Shown piece after piece: positions 15,842-24,789 of a stretch of 64,000 nt of DNA. The notes beneath the pieces are model-generated. The model was not told the origin of the DNA. It did no database searches and worked only from the letters and a program-made list of their open reading frames with translations. Source of the stretch: a virus; the IMG/VR virus record IMGVR_UViG_3300034018_001348, positions 1 to 64,000 of that record; one strand, 5' to 3'. Made by a program: the position numbers and the translations under genes. Position 1 is the stretch's first letter. Every line of letters starts with the position of its first letter.

Positions 15842-18577
15842 TTAATAAATTTTAGTAAGTGTAAAATTTCTTGAAAATATTTGATTTCCTGCATTATTGG
15901 TATTCCATTGGACATTCACTGATAATGTGTTGATTATTGTGGTGTCGAATGTTGTATTATTAATCTCACTTAACGGATATCCTTCATAGGTAAGTCCAGA
16001 ATCTTTAAGGTAGGAGAATAGTCCACCGGATGATATTGAAGCAACGGTGGTTCCTCCGATTTGTCTTATTGTGAAATATAAAGTCAACAACCAAGGTCTT
16101 GAGGTTGAGGTATCCAAATCTATTACTCCTGTGTCAATGAGTAATGCACCACCAGTTGTTCTAACGTGAACATGGATTGTTGCAGTGTTAATACAAGATA
16201 AAATACCATCGAATGATGCCTGAAACGAATCACCTACTTTGAAACCATTTGCTGGAACAGACAAAGTTCCAACTCCTGGTCCCATTACACTAGTCTCGAC
16301 AGTGGTCGCTGATACCGTAGCACTATCACCTGTTTGAGCAAATAAACCATATGCCGTTGGGTATGGAGAAACGGGTGCAGTTACCAACAACCCATTTGAA
16401 CCAACACAAACTGAACTCCCTGAGGAACCTGTAAAACTACAAATAGATAAATCATTTACAAATGTTGTACAAGCTCTGTTTGCTGTGATATTACTACCAA
16501 TTATATTAGTATGGGTAAATGCGGATGATATGGTATTACACATTCCCCCAAGAATTGACGAACAAGAAGAACAAACTCTATTTCCAAAACCACCACCTAT
16601 TGTTGAATGAGAACCAGAGGCAGTATTATACGAACCACCACCAATTGTTGAACAAAAACCAGAAGCAAGATTGAAAAACCCACCGCCAACTGTTGAATAA
16701 CCATTTGAAGTGCAATTACTATAACCACCTCCAATTGTTGACCAATTTCCAAGTGATGAATTATTCTTTCCTCCACCAATTGTTGAACAATCACCATAAG
16801 CGGTATTTAGATACCCACCACCAATTGTTGAACTATTACCAGAAGAAGTATTACGATAACCACCACCAATTGTTGAATAATCACCTAAAGCAAGATTAGA
16901 ACTACCCCCACCAATTGTTGAGTAAGTACAAGAAGCGGTATTACCACGACCTCCACCAATTGTTGAAGTACCAGAAGCAGTGTTATCACGACCACCTCCA
17001 ATTGTTGAATAATTATTTGAAGAAGTATTATACGAACCGCCGCCAACGGTTGAAAGATACCCAGTTGCAGTATTGTCACGACCCCCACCTATTGTTGAAT
17101 AACATCCAGAAGCGATATTACTTAGACCTCCTCCAATTGTTGATGTAGCACCTGTTGCTGAATTATAAGAACCTCCACCAATGAATGATGAAAAACCTAA
17201 TGCACAATTACCTCTACCACCACCAATTGTTGAACTAGCTCCTGTTGCACAGTTTCTAAATCCACCTCCAATTGTCGATAGTCTACCAGCATTACAACAA
17301 ACAATTGTCCCTGATAATATACCTGTATACATATCAAATGTTCCACCTGAAGTATTGTGTCCAATACCACCACCAATTGTAACGCCTAATGAACAATATT
17401 CGTTTATTGGTGATTGAATTATATTTCTTTGTCCACCGGCAATAACCGAATATCTTGAATTTGTAATGTTACAACGACCACCACCAATTGTTGAAGTATT
17501 ACCGGAAGCAGTATTAGAATAACCACCACCAACTGTTGAATTAAGTCCTGTAGCATTATTATAAGAACCACCACCAATTGTTGATTGGTAACCTAATGCA
17601 ATAATATTACTTCTACCACCACCAATTGTTGAATAATCACCATTAGCAATATTAGAACCGCCACCACCAATTGTTGAGCAATTTCCAGATGCGATGTTGC
17701 GATAACCACCGCCAATAGACGACAATCCAGAAGCAATGTTATTAAAACCTCCGGCAACTGTTGAAGGGCCTAAAGAAGCGGTGTTTCCACCCCCACCACC
17801 AACTGTTGAATAAGTACCTGACACATTATTACATCTACCTCCTCCAATCGATGTCCAAGTACCTGAAGCAACATTAGTTTGACCACCACCAATTGTTGAG
17901 CAATTTCCAGATGAGATGTTGCGATAACCACCGCCAATAGACGACAATCCAGAGGCGGTATTAAAAAGACCACCACCAACTGATGAAGTACTGGAAGAAG
18001 TGTTCCTACCCCCTCCACCAACTGTTGAATAACATCCATAAGCATTATTACAATAACCACCACCAATTGTTGAACAATCTCCAGAAGCAATGTTATGATA
18101 ACCACCTCCAATTGTTGAGCCACTACCCAAAGTGGTGTTGTTATAACCACCCCCAATTGTTGAACTACTACAATAAGTAATATTGCTAAAACCACCCCCG
18201 ATTGTTGTTGTATGTCCGGAAGCGGTGTTCCCTTGACCACCCCCGATTGTAGAATTAACCCCATAAGCACTATTTAAAGCTCCACCACCAATTTTTGCAA
18301 ACACATTTGTTGCTTTATTATCTTTACCACCACCAATTGTACTATAAAAACCTGTCGATGTATTAGTACCTGAAATAGGTTCGATTCCGGTTGGTGTTGA
18401 ACTATTAAATCTAAATGGTGAATTAACACTACTTCCTGAAAATTGTTCGGTTAATGAGGAAAAATATATTGAATTTGTAATTCCTGATGATTCTACATCA
18501 TAATTAACAATCACCATTAAAGACGATGGTTGTCCTGATATTGCTAATGGTAATTGAGATATTGGTAAATTAGGCAT
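15842..18577 (-). CDS. large repeat-rich tail fibre/adhesin
   Basis: A 911-residue protein dominated by about 39 copies of a 14-16-residue repeat of the form S-T-I-G-G-G-x-x-N-x-A-S-G, between residues about 75 and 680. Such repeats resemble YadA/haemagglutinin head repeats that form left-handed beta-rolls. The N-terminal 75 residues ('MPNLPISQLP') may be the virion anchor. After the repeats come a Gly/Ser stretch and a C-terminal beta domain (about 735-911) with 'GDSFQASFDGILSC' that could be the tip or trimerisation module. It is the third gene from the leftward operon start and immediately follows the 801-residue structural gene. Confidence 0.8.
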   Translation of the reverse strand: MPNLPISQLPLAISGQPSSLMVIVNYDVESSGITNSIYFSSLTEQFSGSSVNSPFRFNSSTPTGIEPISGTNTSTGFYSTIGGGKDNKATNVFAKIGGGALNSAYGVNSTIGGGQGNTASGHTTTIGGGFSNITYCSSSTIGGGYNNTTLGSGSTIGGGYHNIASGDCSTIGGGYCNNAYGCYSTVGGGGRNTSSSTSSVGGGLFNTASGLSSIGGGYRNISSGNCSTIGGGQTNVASGTWTSIGGGRCNNVSGTYSTVGGGGGNTASLGPSTVAGGFNNIASGLSSIGGGYRNIASGNCSTIGGGGSNIANGDYSTIGGGRSNIIALGYQSTIGGGSYNNATGLNSTVGGGYSNTASGNTSTIGGGRCNITNSRYSVIAGGQRNIIQSPINEYCSLGVTIGGGIGHNTSGGTFDMYTGILSGTIVCCNAGRLSTIGGGFRNCATGASSTIGGGRGNCALGFSSFIGGGSYNSATGATSTIGGGLSNIASGCYSTIGGGRDNTATGYLSTVGGGSYNTSSNNYSTIGGGRDNTASGTSTIGGGRGNTASCTYSTIGGGSSNLALGDYSTIGGGYRNTSSGNSSTIGGGYLNTAYGDCSTIGGGKNNSSLGNWSTIGGGYSNCTSNGYSTVGGGFFNLASGFCSTIGGGSYNTASGSHSTIGGGFGNRVCSSCSSILGGMCNTISSAFTHTNIIGSNITANRACTTFVNDLSICSFTGSSGSSVCVGSNGLLVTAPVSPYPTAYGLFAQTGDSATVSATTVETSVMGPGVGTLSVPANGFKVGDSFQASFDGILSCINTATIHVHVRTTGGALLIDTGVIDLDTSTSRPWLLTLYFTIRQIGGTTVASISSGGLFSYLKDSGLTYEGYPLSEINNTTFDTTIINTLSVNVQWNTNNAGNQIFSRNFTLTKIY
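16535..18350 (-). repeat. tandem adhesin repeats, about 39 copies of 42-48 bp
   Basis: Degenerate repeats coding S-T-(I/V)-G-G-G-x-x-N units. On the plus strand the core CCACCACCAATTGTTGAA recurs dozens of times. Two blocks of roughly 75 bp, near 17664-17738 and 17882-17957, differ at only about two positions, which points to recent duplication or gene conversion within the array. Confidence 0.9.
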
Positions 18578-18578
18578 A

Positions 18579-20984
18579 TTAATAAGTTATTATTATTTTA
18601 TTTAAATCTTCTTGTAATAAATACGCAAGATTTTCTTGTAATAAGAAATTTGTGTCTTCAATCGGTGTATTTGTCGGTGTAGGTGTAGGTGTTTCAGTAT
18701 TTGTATTTGTCGGTGTAGGTGTAGGTGTTTCAGTATTTGTAGGCGTTGGAGTAGTCGTTGGAGTAGGTGTAGGTGTTTCAGTATTTGTAGGCGTTGGAGT
18801 AGGCGTTGGAGTAGGTGTTGGAGTTTCAGTATTTGTTGGCGTTGGAGTAGGTGTTGGAGTTTCAGTATTTGTTGGCGTTGGAGTAGTCGTTGGAGTTTCA
18901 GTATTTGTTGGCGTTGGAGTAGTCGTTGGAGTAGTCGTTGGAGTTTCAGTATTTGTTGGCGTAGGTGTTGGAGTTTCGGTATTTGTAGGCGTTGGAGTAT
19001 TCGTTGGAGTTTCAGTATTTGTGGGTGTTGGTGTGGGTGTTGGTGTAGGAGTTGGTGTAGGTTCAATTAATTCATAGTATAAATCATTTGATGGTATGGT
19101 GATTCTACAGTTCAAACAATTAGGGTCTAATAAATTATATTTTAATTTTAATAAATTAAAATTGTGTTTTATTTGGGAGGTATTTAATGGTTCGGTATAC
19201 ATTCTAAATGAACTAATATCTCCAATCATACTTCCCCCAAATATTTCTTCTAATCTAATATTAGTTGTTAAACCGGAATATTCTGTGTGTGTGAGGTCGT
19301 TAGTTGTAAGGCATTCGGGGTCTTGTTGGTAAACCATTTCTTCTAAATTTGGTGGGCATCCACCTGAGAATGTTAAATTATCGTGAAGACCTTGGGTTCC
19401 ACCCCCCAATGAAATATTATAACCAACACCGATTTGTTTTTCTTTTGGGGTGTTAAGTAATCTTGGAATGATTTCCTCAAAGTTTTCGGCAACCATAAAC
19501 AACTTACCATTAACATAGAACTTCATAGTTCCTAGTCTATATTTCTCTTCTGCTGTCCAATTATCATTAAATGTTACTACTTCGGTAGTTGCCGGGTCAT
19601 AAGTTTCTTGATGAGTAATTGGAGGTTCAATTAGACTAATACTATTATTAGCGGTAGTTGCGGTATAAATTTCTTTAACTATTAATCCAAGACCTCCTTT
19701 GATATTTAAATCACAAGTATCTAACCATTCATATCTTTGAAATACTGCATCAATCTGAACCCAATGTTCCACATTTGAATAAGTTGTCCCACTACAATCA
19801 TCAAAAATACCTCTTGTTGAGCACCATTCGGTCACCGATGTTCCAGTAGTATATGTAATTCCTGTAACACAAGTTCCAGTTGTCTCACATCCACCTGTAA
19901 TTCTATAGGTTTTAACACATAGTTTAGGACTTCCGGTGTCACCACTTAATCTCAACGATAATGCGTTTGATACTCCGTCATATAATGGGTCTGTTTCAGG
20001 ATACTGTGCCGATACACCACAAGAACAAGGACATCCACAACTACAATTGTATGAAGTACCACCAGATTGTTGATAAACTTTTAAACAATCATGAGGGTCA
20101 CTGCCTAATAAACCACACGCACAAGTGTCCATACAAGTTAAACCTGAGGTAACTCTTGTATATCCTGAATCTTGAATTGGGGAACCGTCAGGGTAATGGT
20201 AGAATTTATTTTCAGCCCTTGCACCCATATAAAAGAAAGTTCCTTTGTTATTTGGGTATCGAGAATTTAATCCAACCGAAGTGTCGCCCGTCCATCTATA
20301 TCTTAACATAATTTCCGTACTCCAACCTAAACTTGGTCTTTGTGGAAAAATTTGATAATCATATCCCGCAATTTTATAAAATCCTTGGAAGAATCCTCCA
20401 TTTAATTTCGCAACATATCCTACATCTCCACCATCATTACTATAAGATAAATCATATGAATATGAATTATCATTCCACAATCTATTTTCAGAAGTTGTAA
20501 ATCCTGTAATAGGGTGCATTTTCATTCTCCTATCGTACTTGTATCTACTAAATTTGTCTGATTGTGAAATATAAAGACCTGTATTGATTTGAATTGTCTC
20601 TCCGGACATATTTTTTACAAGACCATTATCAATACCTGTTAATCCAACATCACATAAATCAGTAATAATTGGACAAAGATTTGGGTCAGTATTAGTGGGG
20701 TTCCAATAGTTTTCAGATACAATGGTGTCATAATTAAAGGTACAGGCACTTATTGGACATAATGTTGTTCCTGAACTATTAAAATCAAACTTAAATGGCA
20801 TTCTGTTACCATCTAATTCCCCTATTAATAAAGGTGAAAATACAACCTCTTGGTCGTAGTCTTTTTCGTCTGAAGCAAGACAAATGTCCGTGATTTCATT
20901 CGCCGGTTTTAGACCCCATCGTCTAAAATTATACTGATTAATGTTTTGATATGCCATATACAATTGATAAATACCTTGGTTCAT
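18579..20984 (-). CDS. large tail structural protein with Cys-rich insert and Thr-Pro repeat tail
   Basis: An 801-residue protein. The N-terminal 250 residues are beta-rich and Trp/Tyr-rich. Around residues 275-330 lies a Cys cluster ('[13 protein letters not shown]', '[11 protein letters not shown]') that could bind metal or form disulphides. Residues 390-620 look like a concanavalin/LamG-type sandwich ('[14 protein letters not shown]', '[18 protein letters not shown]', '[16 protein letters not shown]'). A mucin-like Thr-Pro/Asn-Thr-Glu tail spans about 642-775, and the protein ends with '[18 protein letters not shown]'. It is probably an adhesin carrier or fibre. It is the first gene of the leftward tail operon, with the one-base junction to the next gene implying coupling. 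Confidence 0.75.
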   Translation of the reverse strand: MNQGIYQLYMAYQNINQYNFRRWGLKPANEITDICLASDEKDYDQEVVFSPLLIGELDGNRMPFKFDFNSSGTTLCPISACTFNYDTIVSENYWNPTNTDPNLCPIITDLCDVGLTGIDNGLVKNMSGETIQINTGLYISQSDKFSRYKYDRRMKMHPITGFTTSENRLWNDNSYSYDLSYSNDGGDVGYVAKLNGGFFQGFYKIAGYDYQIFPQRPSLGWSTEIMLRYRWTGDTSVGLNSRYPNNKGTFFYMGARAENKFYHYPDGSPIQDSGYTRVTSGLTCMDTCACGLLGSDPHDCLKVYQQSGGTSYNCSCGCPCSCGVSAQYPETDPLYDGVSNALSLRLSGDTGSPKLCVKTYRITGGCETTGTCVTGITYTTGTSVTEWCSTRGIFDDCSGTTYSNVEHWVQIDAVFQRYEWLDTCDLNIKGGLGLIVKEIYTATTANNSISLIEPPITHQETYDPATTEVVTFNDNWTAEEKYRLGTMKFYVNGKLFMVAENFEEIIPRLLNTPKEKQIGVGYNISLGGGTQGLHDNLTFSGGCPPNLEEMVYQQDPECLTTNDLTHTEYSGLTTNIRLEEIFGGSMIGDISSFRMYTEPLNTSQIKHNFNLLKLKYNLLDPNCLNCRITIPSNDLYYELIEPTPTPTPTPTPTPTNTETPTNTPTPTNTETPTPTPTNTETPTTTPTTTPTPTNTETPTTTPTPTNTETPTPTPTPTNTETPTPTPTPTPTPTNTETPTPTPTTTPTPTNTETPTPTPTNTNTETPTPTPTNTPIEDTNFLLQENLAYLLQEDLNKIIITY
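18653..19068 (-). repeat. Thr-Pro-Thr / Asn-Thr-Glu coding tandem repeats
   Basis: About 400 bp of variable tandem units on the plus strand such as GTAGGTGTTGGAGTTTCAG, coding [10 protein letters not shown]. Unit length varies by 6-12 bp, so copy number is likely to change by slippage. Confidence 0.9.
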
Positions 20985-20986
20985 AG

Positions 20987-20994
20987 TATTTATA
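20987..20994 (+). promoter_or_regulatory. TATTTATA motif, 14 nt before an ATG
   Basis: Exact octamer in the 24-bp divergent gap between the leftward gene starting at 20984 and the rightward gene starting at 21009. It is in the sense orientation for the rightward gene. Confidence 0.4.
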
Positions 20995-21008
20995 GTTAAA
21001 AAGAACAG

Positions 21009-21821
21009 ATGATTTCCGTAGATAAAGAATTTTATTCGTCACCATATTATTTTCTCCTTCGTGATAAAGGAGACAAATATTCATTATATTTCTCAGTAGA
21101 GGAAACTTTAACTGAATCTCGTAAAAAAGATGAGGTAATTCATTTCGATAAAAAGAAAGGAAAAAAAGTTAAAAATCATTTAGAAAAAGTGGCAAAAGAA
21201 AAAAAAGTTAAGTCAACCAAAACATTAAAAACTGATTTGGAAGAATTAGTAAATGCCGATGGGGCTATGTCAAATTCATCAATTCCAATCCTTGACCCAA
21301 AACTCCATCCAAAGAAAACTATGGACCAGACAATATCCATGGCTCGTATAACTAATGACCCGATTGCTCGTGGTTATAGAACTTATTATGGGGAATCAGT
21401 TGAAGAAATTGAAGAAATTGACATGTCAGGAGCGTTCGGATACGAAGAAACCGAAGATATGGATGGTGAAGAAACTTTTGAATATTTGGTTAAAGATATG
21501 GGAATGGAACCGGAAGAAGCCAAAGAAAGAACAAAACAAAAAGGACAAGACCCATCAGGAAAAAAAGATAAAAAGTCGGCATATTATAAAGACCCAAATT
21601 TTATCACAAGAGCAACCCTATCTGAGATTCAAAAACAAAAGGCGATTAAAGTTGTTGAAGATTTATTAGTTAAGAAAAAATCATCTGATAGTAGAGACGT
21701 AAATAAAAAAGATTTAGAAACCTCAAGAATGTTAAAAAGAAATTTAACGGTTTTGAAAAGACAAGCCGAAAAAGAAGGTATTTCAGTTTCTGATTTAATT
21801 AAAATGTTAAAAAGTGAATAA
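21009..21821 (+). CDS. hypothetical charged protein
   Basis: A 270-residue Lys/Glu-rich protein of unknown function. The N-terminal 40 residues ('[19 protein letters not shown]') look like a small beta unit. The remainder is highly charged and probably helical or disordered, with an acidic patch around 130-165 and a C-terminal helix '[16 protein letters not shown]'. It heads a compact rightward operon of five small genes (21009-23942) and overlaps the next gene by 8 nt. A TATTTATA motif lies 14 bases before the ATG. Its position next to tail genes fits a virion or assembly protein, but no family is recognised. Confidence 0.6.
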   Translation: MISVDKEFYSSPYYFLLRDKGDKYSLYFSVEETLTESRKKDEVIHFDKKKGKKVKNHLEKVAKEKKVKSTKTLKTDLEELVNADGAMSNSSIPILDPKLHPKKTMDQTISMARITNDPIARGYRTYYGESVEEIEEIDMSGAFGYEETEDMDGEETFEYLVKDMGMEPEEAKERTKQKGQDPSGKKDKKSAYYKDPNFITRATLSEIQKQKAIKVVEDLLVKKKSSDSRDVNKKDLETSRMLKRNLTVLKRQAEKEGISVSDLIKMLKSE

Positions 21822-22290
21822 AGACCTATACAATTCATCCAAAGGTGAAATCGAATTCCCAAAAGACAAACAGGAACATATGAGAAAATGTTTCTCCATT
21901 GTTAAAGGAGCTGACGAAAATACTGAAGGTTTTAATCGAAATAAGGAGTTACAACATCAAAATTTCATAGAATACAAACAATTAAAAAGAATTAAAAACT
22001 TCTTTGATAATTTCATAGGTAATCAAAATGAACCTTCATTTATTTTAAATGGTGGTGCCATTATGAAAAATTGGGTTAATGATGAATTAAGAAAAATGAG
22101 GGAATTTGGAGATTTAACTAAAAGAAATAAGATGGATACGGGAATGCAAAATTCTTATATCAAACCTCACGAGAAAAAAGACTTTACAAATGTAAGAAAA
22201 TCTCAAGAACATTCTAAAACTGTTGAACGATATGACGAAGCGGTTACGAATACCTTGAAAAGAATAAATGAAATAATGTTAAAATTATAA
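21814..22290 (+). CDS. hypothetical helical protein
   Basis: A 158-residue, largely helical protein with 'KQEHMRKCFSIVKGADENTE' near the start and a basic C-terminal half ending 'ERYDEAVTNTLKRINEIMLKL'. No recognised domain. It overlaps the upstream gene by 8 nt and is followed two bases later by another small gene, so it is part of a translationally coupled series. Confidence 0.6.
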   Translation: MNKDLYNSSKGEIEFPKDKQEHMRKCFSIVKGADENTEGFNRNKELQHQNFIEYKQLKRIKNFFDNFIGNQNEPSFILNGGAIMKNWVNDELRKMREFGDLTKRNKMDTGMQNSYIKPHEKKDFTNVRKSQEHSKTVERYDEAVTNTLKRINEIMLKL

Positions 22291-22292
22291 TT

Positions 22293-22592
22293 ATGGCTAA
22301 CGAAATAACAATCGATTTATCACAAAATGTTGAAAACAACCTAACAGCAATTGCTGAAATGGAGAGAGCTAAATTAATACCTAAAAACGATTACAATGCG
22401 GCGGGTAATGAATATTCCTCAGTGAATAGAGATGCCGTTGCGGATGGTGATAATAAAGGTAGAGGGACAGGAGTATTTCTTGATGTTTATAATACGGCAG
22501 CAGGAACATCAACGGATGTAGTTGAAAGAAAAAGTGAAATTAAAATAAACAAGTTCAATGCTTCTAATACTTATCCGAATTTTCAACTATAA
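22293..22592 (+). CDS. small hypothetical protein
   Basis: A 99-residue acidic protein ('MANEITIDLSQNVENNLT') with a Gly/Asp-rich middle and a predicted strand near the C-terminus ('SEIKINKFNASNTYPNF'). Its TAA shares a base with the ATG of the next gene (22592). No family recognised; a minor structural role is possible from context only. Confidence 0.55.
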   Translation: MANEITIDLSQNVENNLTAIAEMERAKLIPKNDYNAAGNEYSSVNRDAVADGDNKGRGTGVFLDVYNTAAGTSTDVVERKSEIKINKFNASNTYPNFQL

Positions 22593-23251
22593 TGAAATTA
22601 CAAGAATCCCTTAAAGGTTTAATCTTAGAAATTGCTTCTATTGAAAGTGTCGTGGACTCAATCAAAAGAAAACAAGTTATTGTTTTATATTACACCGGTG
22701 ACGCTCCGGGTGGAGATGGTTTAAGAACCATTGAGCCTGTATGTCTTGGGGTTAGTAAAGCAGGTAATAAAGTTTTACGGGCTTGGGATTATGAAGGAGC
22801 CTCACATACGGCAACATTAGGTACCCAACCATTACCGGGATGGAGACTTTTTAGATTAGATAAAATAACCTCATACAAACCAAATGGACAAGTCTTTAAT
22901 GAAATGAGACCAAACTTTAATCCAAATGGAGATAAAAGTATGGTGTCTATAATAACCTTAGCGAATTTTGGGCAACCAGCACAACCATCAATAATCCCAC
23001 GAGAGTTACAACAACCTCAACAAACACCTGAAACACCACAAGTAAATACTGATGAAATCATTAATAAAACAATTGATTCATTAACAACAGAATTTACACA
23101 AAAATACGGTGAAGGAGGATTTGACTTATCTAAATCAGCTGAAGCTTTCAAACGAATCTACTCGGCAATAGAGTCAGAAACCGGAAATCGATTAACTGAT
23201 ACCGAAAGAACAACATTAAGAACAACAATAACAAACAAATTACAAAAATAA
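22592..23251 (+). CDS. WYL-like domain protein
   Basis: A 219-residue protein. Residues 20-105 resemble a WYL domain: 'KQVIVLYYTGD', 'RTIEPVCLGVSKAGNKVLRA' and 'PGWRLFRLDKI' reproduce the R-x-I-x-P...L...G-x-x-x-L-R-A pattern of the ligand-sensing SH3-like fold found in transcription regulators and defence-associated proteins. No helix-turn-helix is present, so it is not a standard WYL regulator. The C-terminal part is a Gln/Pro linker and a helical module. The N-terminus 'LQESLKGLILEIAS' resembles the short helices that open several internal virion proteins in this window. Role unknown; either regulatory or virion-borne. Confidence 0.65.
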   Translation: MKLQESLKGLILEIASIESVVDSIKRKQVIVLYYTGDAPGGDGLRTIEPVCLGVSKAGNKVLRAWDYEGASHTATLGTQPLPGWRLFRLDKITSYKPNGQVFNEMRPNFNPNGDKSMVSIITLANFGQPAQPSIIPRELQQPQQTPETPQVNTDEIINKTIDSLTTEFTQKYGEGGFDLSKSAEAFKRIYSAIESETGNRLTDTERTTLRTTITNKLQK

Positions 23252-23312
23252 TTTTAACCTTATAGTGACAAAATAATAATATCGGTTATGATTAAATTAA
23301 AATTAAAAACTT

Positions 23313-23942
23313 ATGAGTGATTTAATGCAAAAATTAGCAATGTCAAATGCTAAAACCCTTATGGGCCAAACAGATAGTCCAAAAAGAATGGATTCATCTC
23401 GTCAATCAATGGTTCAAGAATTTGAAGTCCCAAATATTAAATATAATATACCTCAAGAGTACTTACAAGAAAATCCACAACAATCTTCACAACCGTATCT
23501 ATCATCATTACCGGTAGAAAATACTAAACCTGTTGGTGTTCCAACAGTTGACGCTATTAAAAATTCAAAATTACCGGATGAAATTAAAAAATTAATGATG
23601 GAACATCCAATTGGTCAACCCGCACAACAACAAACAATGACTATGTCAAATGAGTTGATTGAAAAGTCGAGAAGATTAATGGGTAATTCAGACGCAGGAT
23701 ACTTACCTGAATCCGCAAGACCAAAAACAGTACCACAACAATCACAACCCCAATCACAACCATCAAACACAGGAATTGATTATAAATTAATTCAAAAAAT
23801 GATTAATGAGGCAGTAACCAAATCATTAAGAGAAAATGGGTTAATTGCTGAAAGTTCTGAAAAATCTAATGAAGTGTTTAGTTTTAAAGTTGGAAAACAC
23901 ATATTCGAGGGTAAAGTAACAAAAATTAAAAAATTAGCATAA
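23313..23942 (+). CDS. hypothetical Gln/Pro-rich protein
   Basis: A 209-residue protein, Met/Gln/Pro-rich and probably largely disordered ('QENPQQSSQPYLSSLP', 'PQQSQPQSQPSN'), with a short helical segment 'YKLIQKMINEAVTKSLREN' and a C-terminal beta strand pair 'EVFSFKVGKHIFEGKVTKI'. It is the last gene before a clear terminator. The composition resembles virion linker or scaffold-associated proteins, but no family is recognised. Confidence 0.55.
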   Translation: MSDLMQKLAMSNAKTLMGQTDSPKRMDSSRQSMVQEFEVPNIKYNIPQEYLQENPQQSSQPYLSSLPVENTKPVGVPTVDAIKNSKLPDEIKKLMMEHPIGQPAQQQTMTMSNELIEKSRRLMGNSDAGYLPESARPKTVPQQSQPQSQPSNTGIDYKLIQKMINEAVTKSLRENGLIAESSEKSNEVFSFKVGKHIFEGKVTKIKKLA

Positions 23943-23962
23943 GAAACTAAAATAATTTAGAG

Positions 23963-23984
23963 CCCACTTTTGTGGGTTTTTTTA
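23963..23984 (+). terminator. intrinsic terminator
   Basis: CCCAC, loop TTTT, GTGGG, then seven T; closes the rightward 21009-23942 operon. Confidence 0.8.
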
Positions 23985-24015
23985 TATAAAAAATGTTCCG
24001 TCTGACAGAACGAAA

Positions 24016-24023
24016 TATTTATA
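24016..24023 (+). promoter_or_regulatory. TATTTATA motif, 4 nt before an ATG
   Basis: Exact octamer ending four bases before the ATG of the homing endonuclease at 24028. Confidence 0.4.
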
Positions 24024-24027
24024 AAAT

Positions 24028-24789
24028 ATGGATACTAAAATTAAAAATAAGATAATTAAAGAATATCTAAAAGGTAAGGGTTCTACAACAATTGAGAGGG
24101 AATTAAAAGTTTCAAAAAAAACAATATTATTAATTCTTAACAATGAAGGTATTGTTAGAAAAAGAGATAGATGCAATTCTTTAAATATTGTGAAATCCGA
24201 AAATTATTTTATAGTTAATCGAATATGCCCTATATGCAACAAAAATGTTGAAACTAAATCAATAGATAGGGCAATTGCCTGTAGGAACCATTATAGAAAA
24301 ATTAATAATAATACTCCTTGTAAGACATGTTCTATAAAATTACAAACAGGTGAGGGAAATCCATTTTACGGAAAAAAACACACAAAAGAATCTCTTAATA
24401 AATTGTCAAAAACATTATCGGACAACCCAAGAAAATTTAGTTCATCGTCAAAACCCGAAAAACAAATTGAAAAAATTATTAAAGGTCTTGGGTATGAGGT
24501 TAAGAGAACATATAAAGTCAATGAATATATTTGTGATATCTACATACCTAAATTTAATCTAATAATTGAATATAATGGGGATTATTGGCATTGTAATCCA
24601 AATAAATATGATTCTAATTATGTCCACCCTCATAAGAAAAAACCCTCATCTCAAATATGGTGTGAGGATAAAATAAGAATTGACAACATCATTGATTATG
24701 ATTATAATTTGGAAGTGGTTTGGGAATCTAATTTTAATGAAAAAACCACAATTCAAAATATAATTAAAAAATATGAAACAAAAAATTAA
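24028..24789 (+). CDS. VSR-like (EDxHD-type) homing endonuclease with HTH and NUMOD3
   Basis: A 253-residue modular endonuclease. Residues 5-45 form a helix-turn-helix ('STTIERELKVSKKTILLIL'). Two CxxC pairs (67-101) suggest a zinc finger. A NUMOD3-like motif follows ('GNPFYGKKHTKESLNKLS', 110-127). The C-terminal nuclease is Vsr-like: E144, D170 in 'ICDIYIP', then 'IEYNGDYWHCN' with H188, as in the EDxHD family described for phage group I introns and fractured genes. Its 3' end overlaps by 17 nt the start of the glycosyltransferase gene at 24773, so it is inserted at the boundary between two operons. Confidence 0.85.
   Translation: MDTKIKNKIIKEYLKGKGSTTIERELKVSKKTILLILNNEGIVRKRDRCNSLNIVKSENYFIVNRICPICNKNVETKSIDRAIACRNHYRKINNNTPCKTCSIKLQTGEGNPFYGKKHTKESLNKLSKTLSDNPRKFSSSSKPEKQIEKIIKGLGYEVKRTYKVNEYICDIYIPKFNLIIEYNGDYWHCNPNKYDSNYVHPHKKKPSSQIWCEDKIRIDNIIDYDYNLEVVWESNFNEKTTIQNIIKKYETKN

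Noticed and set aside
16597-18270. Several overlapping ORFs in other frames of the adhesin repeat array
   Set aside because: Repeat periodicity keeps alternative frames open on both strands; compositions are low-complexity and none has its own start context.
16535-19068. CRISPR-like repeated arrays
   Set aside because: Repeats are coding, degenerate and without unique spacers of constant length; they encode adhesin or linker repeats.
18652-19077. Long open frame on the plus strand coding V-G-V-G repeats
   Set aside because: It is the antisense shadow of the Thr-Pro repeat tail of the 18579-20984 gene; the repeat keeps all frames open.
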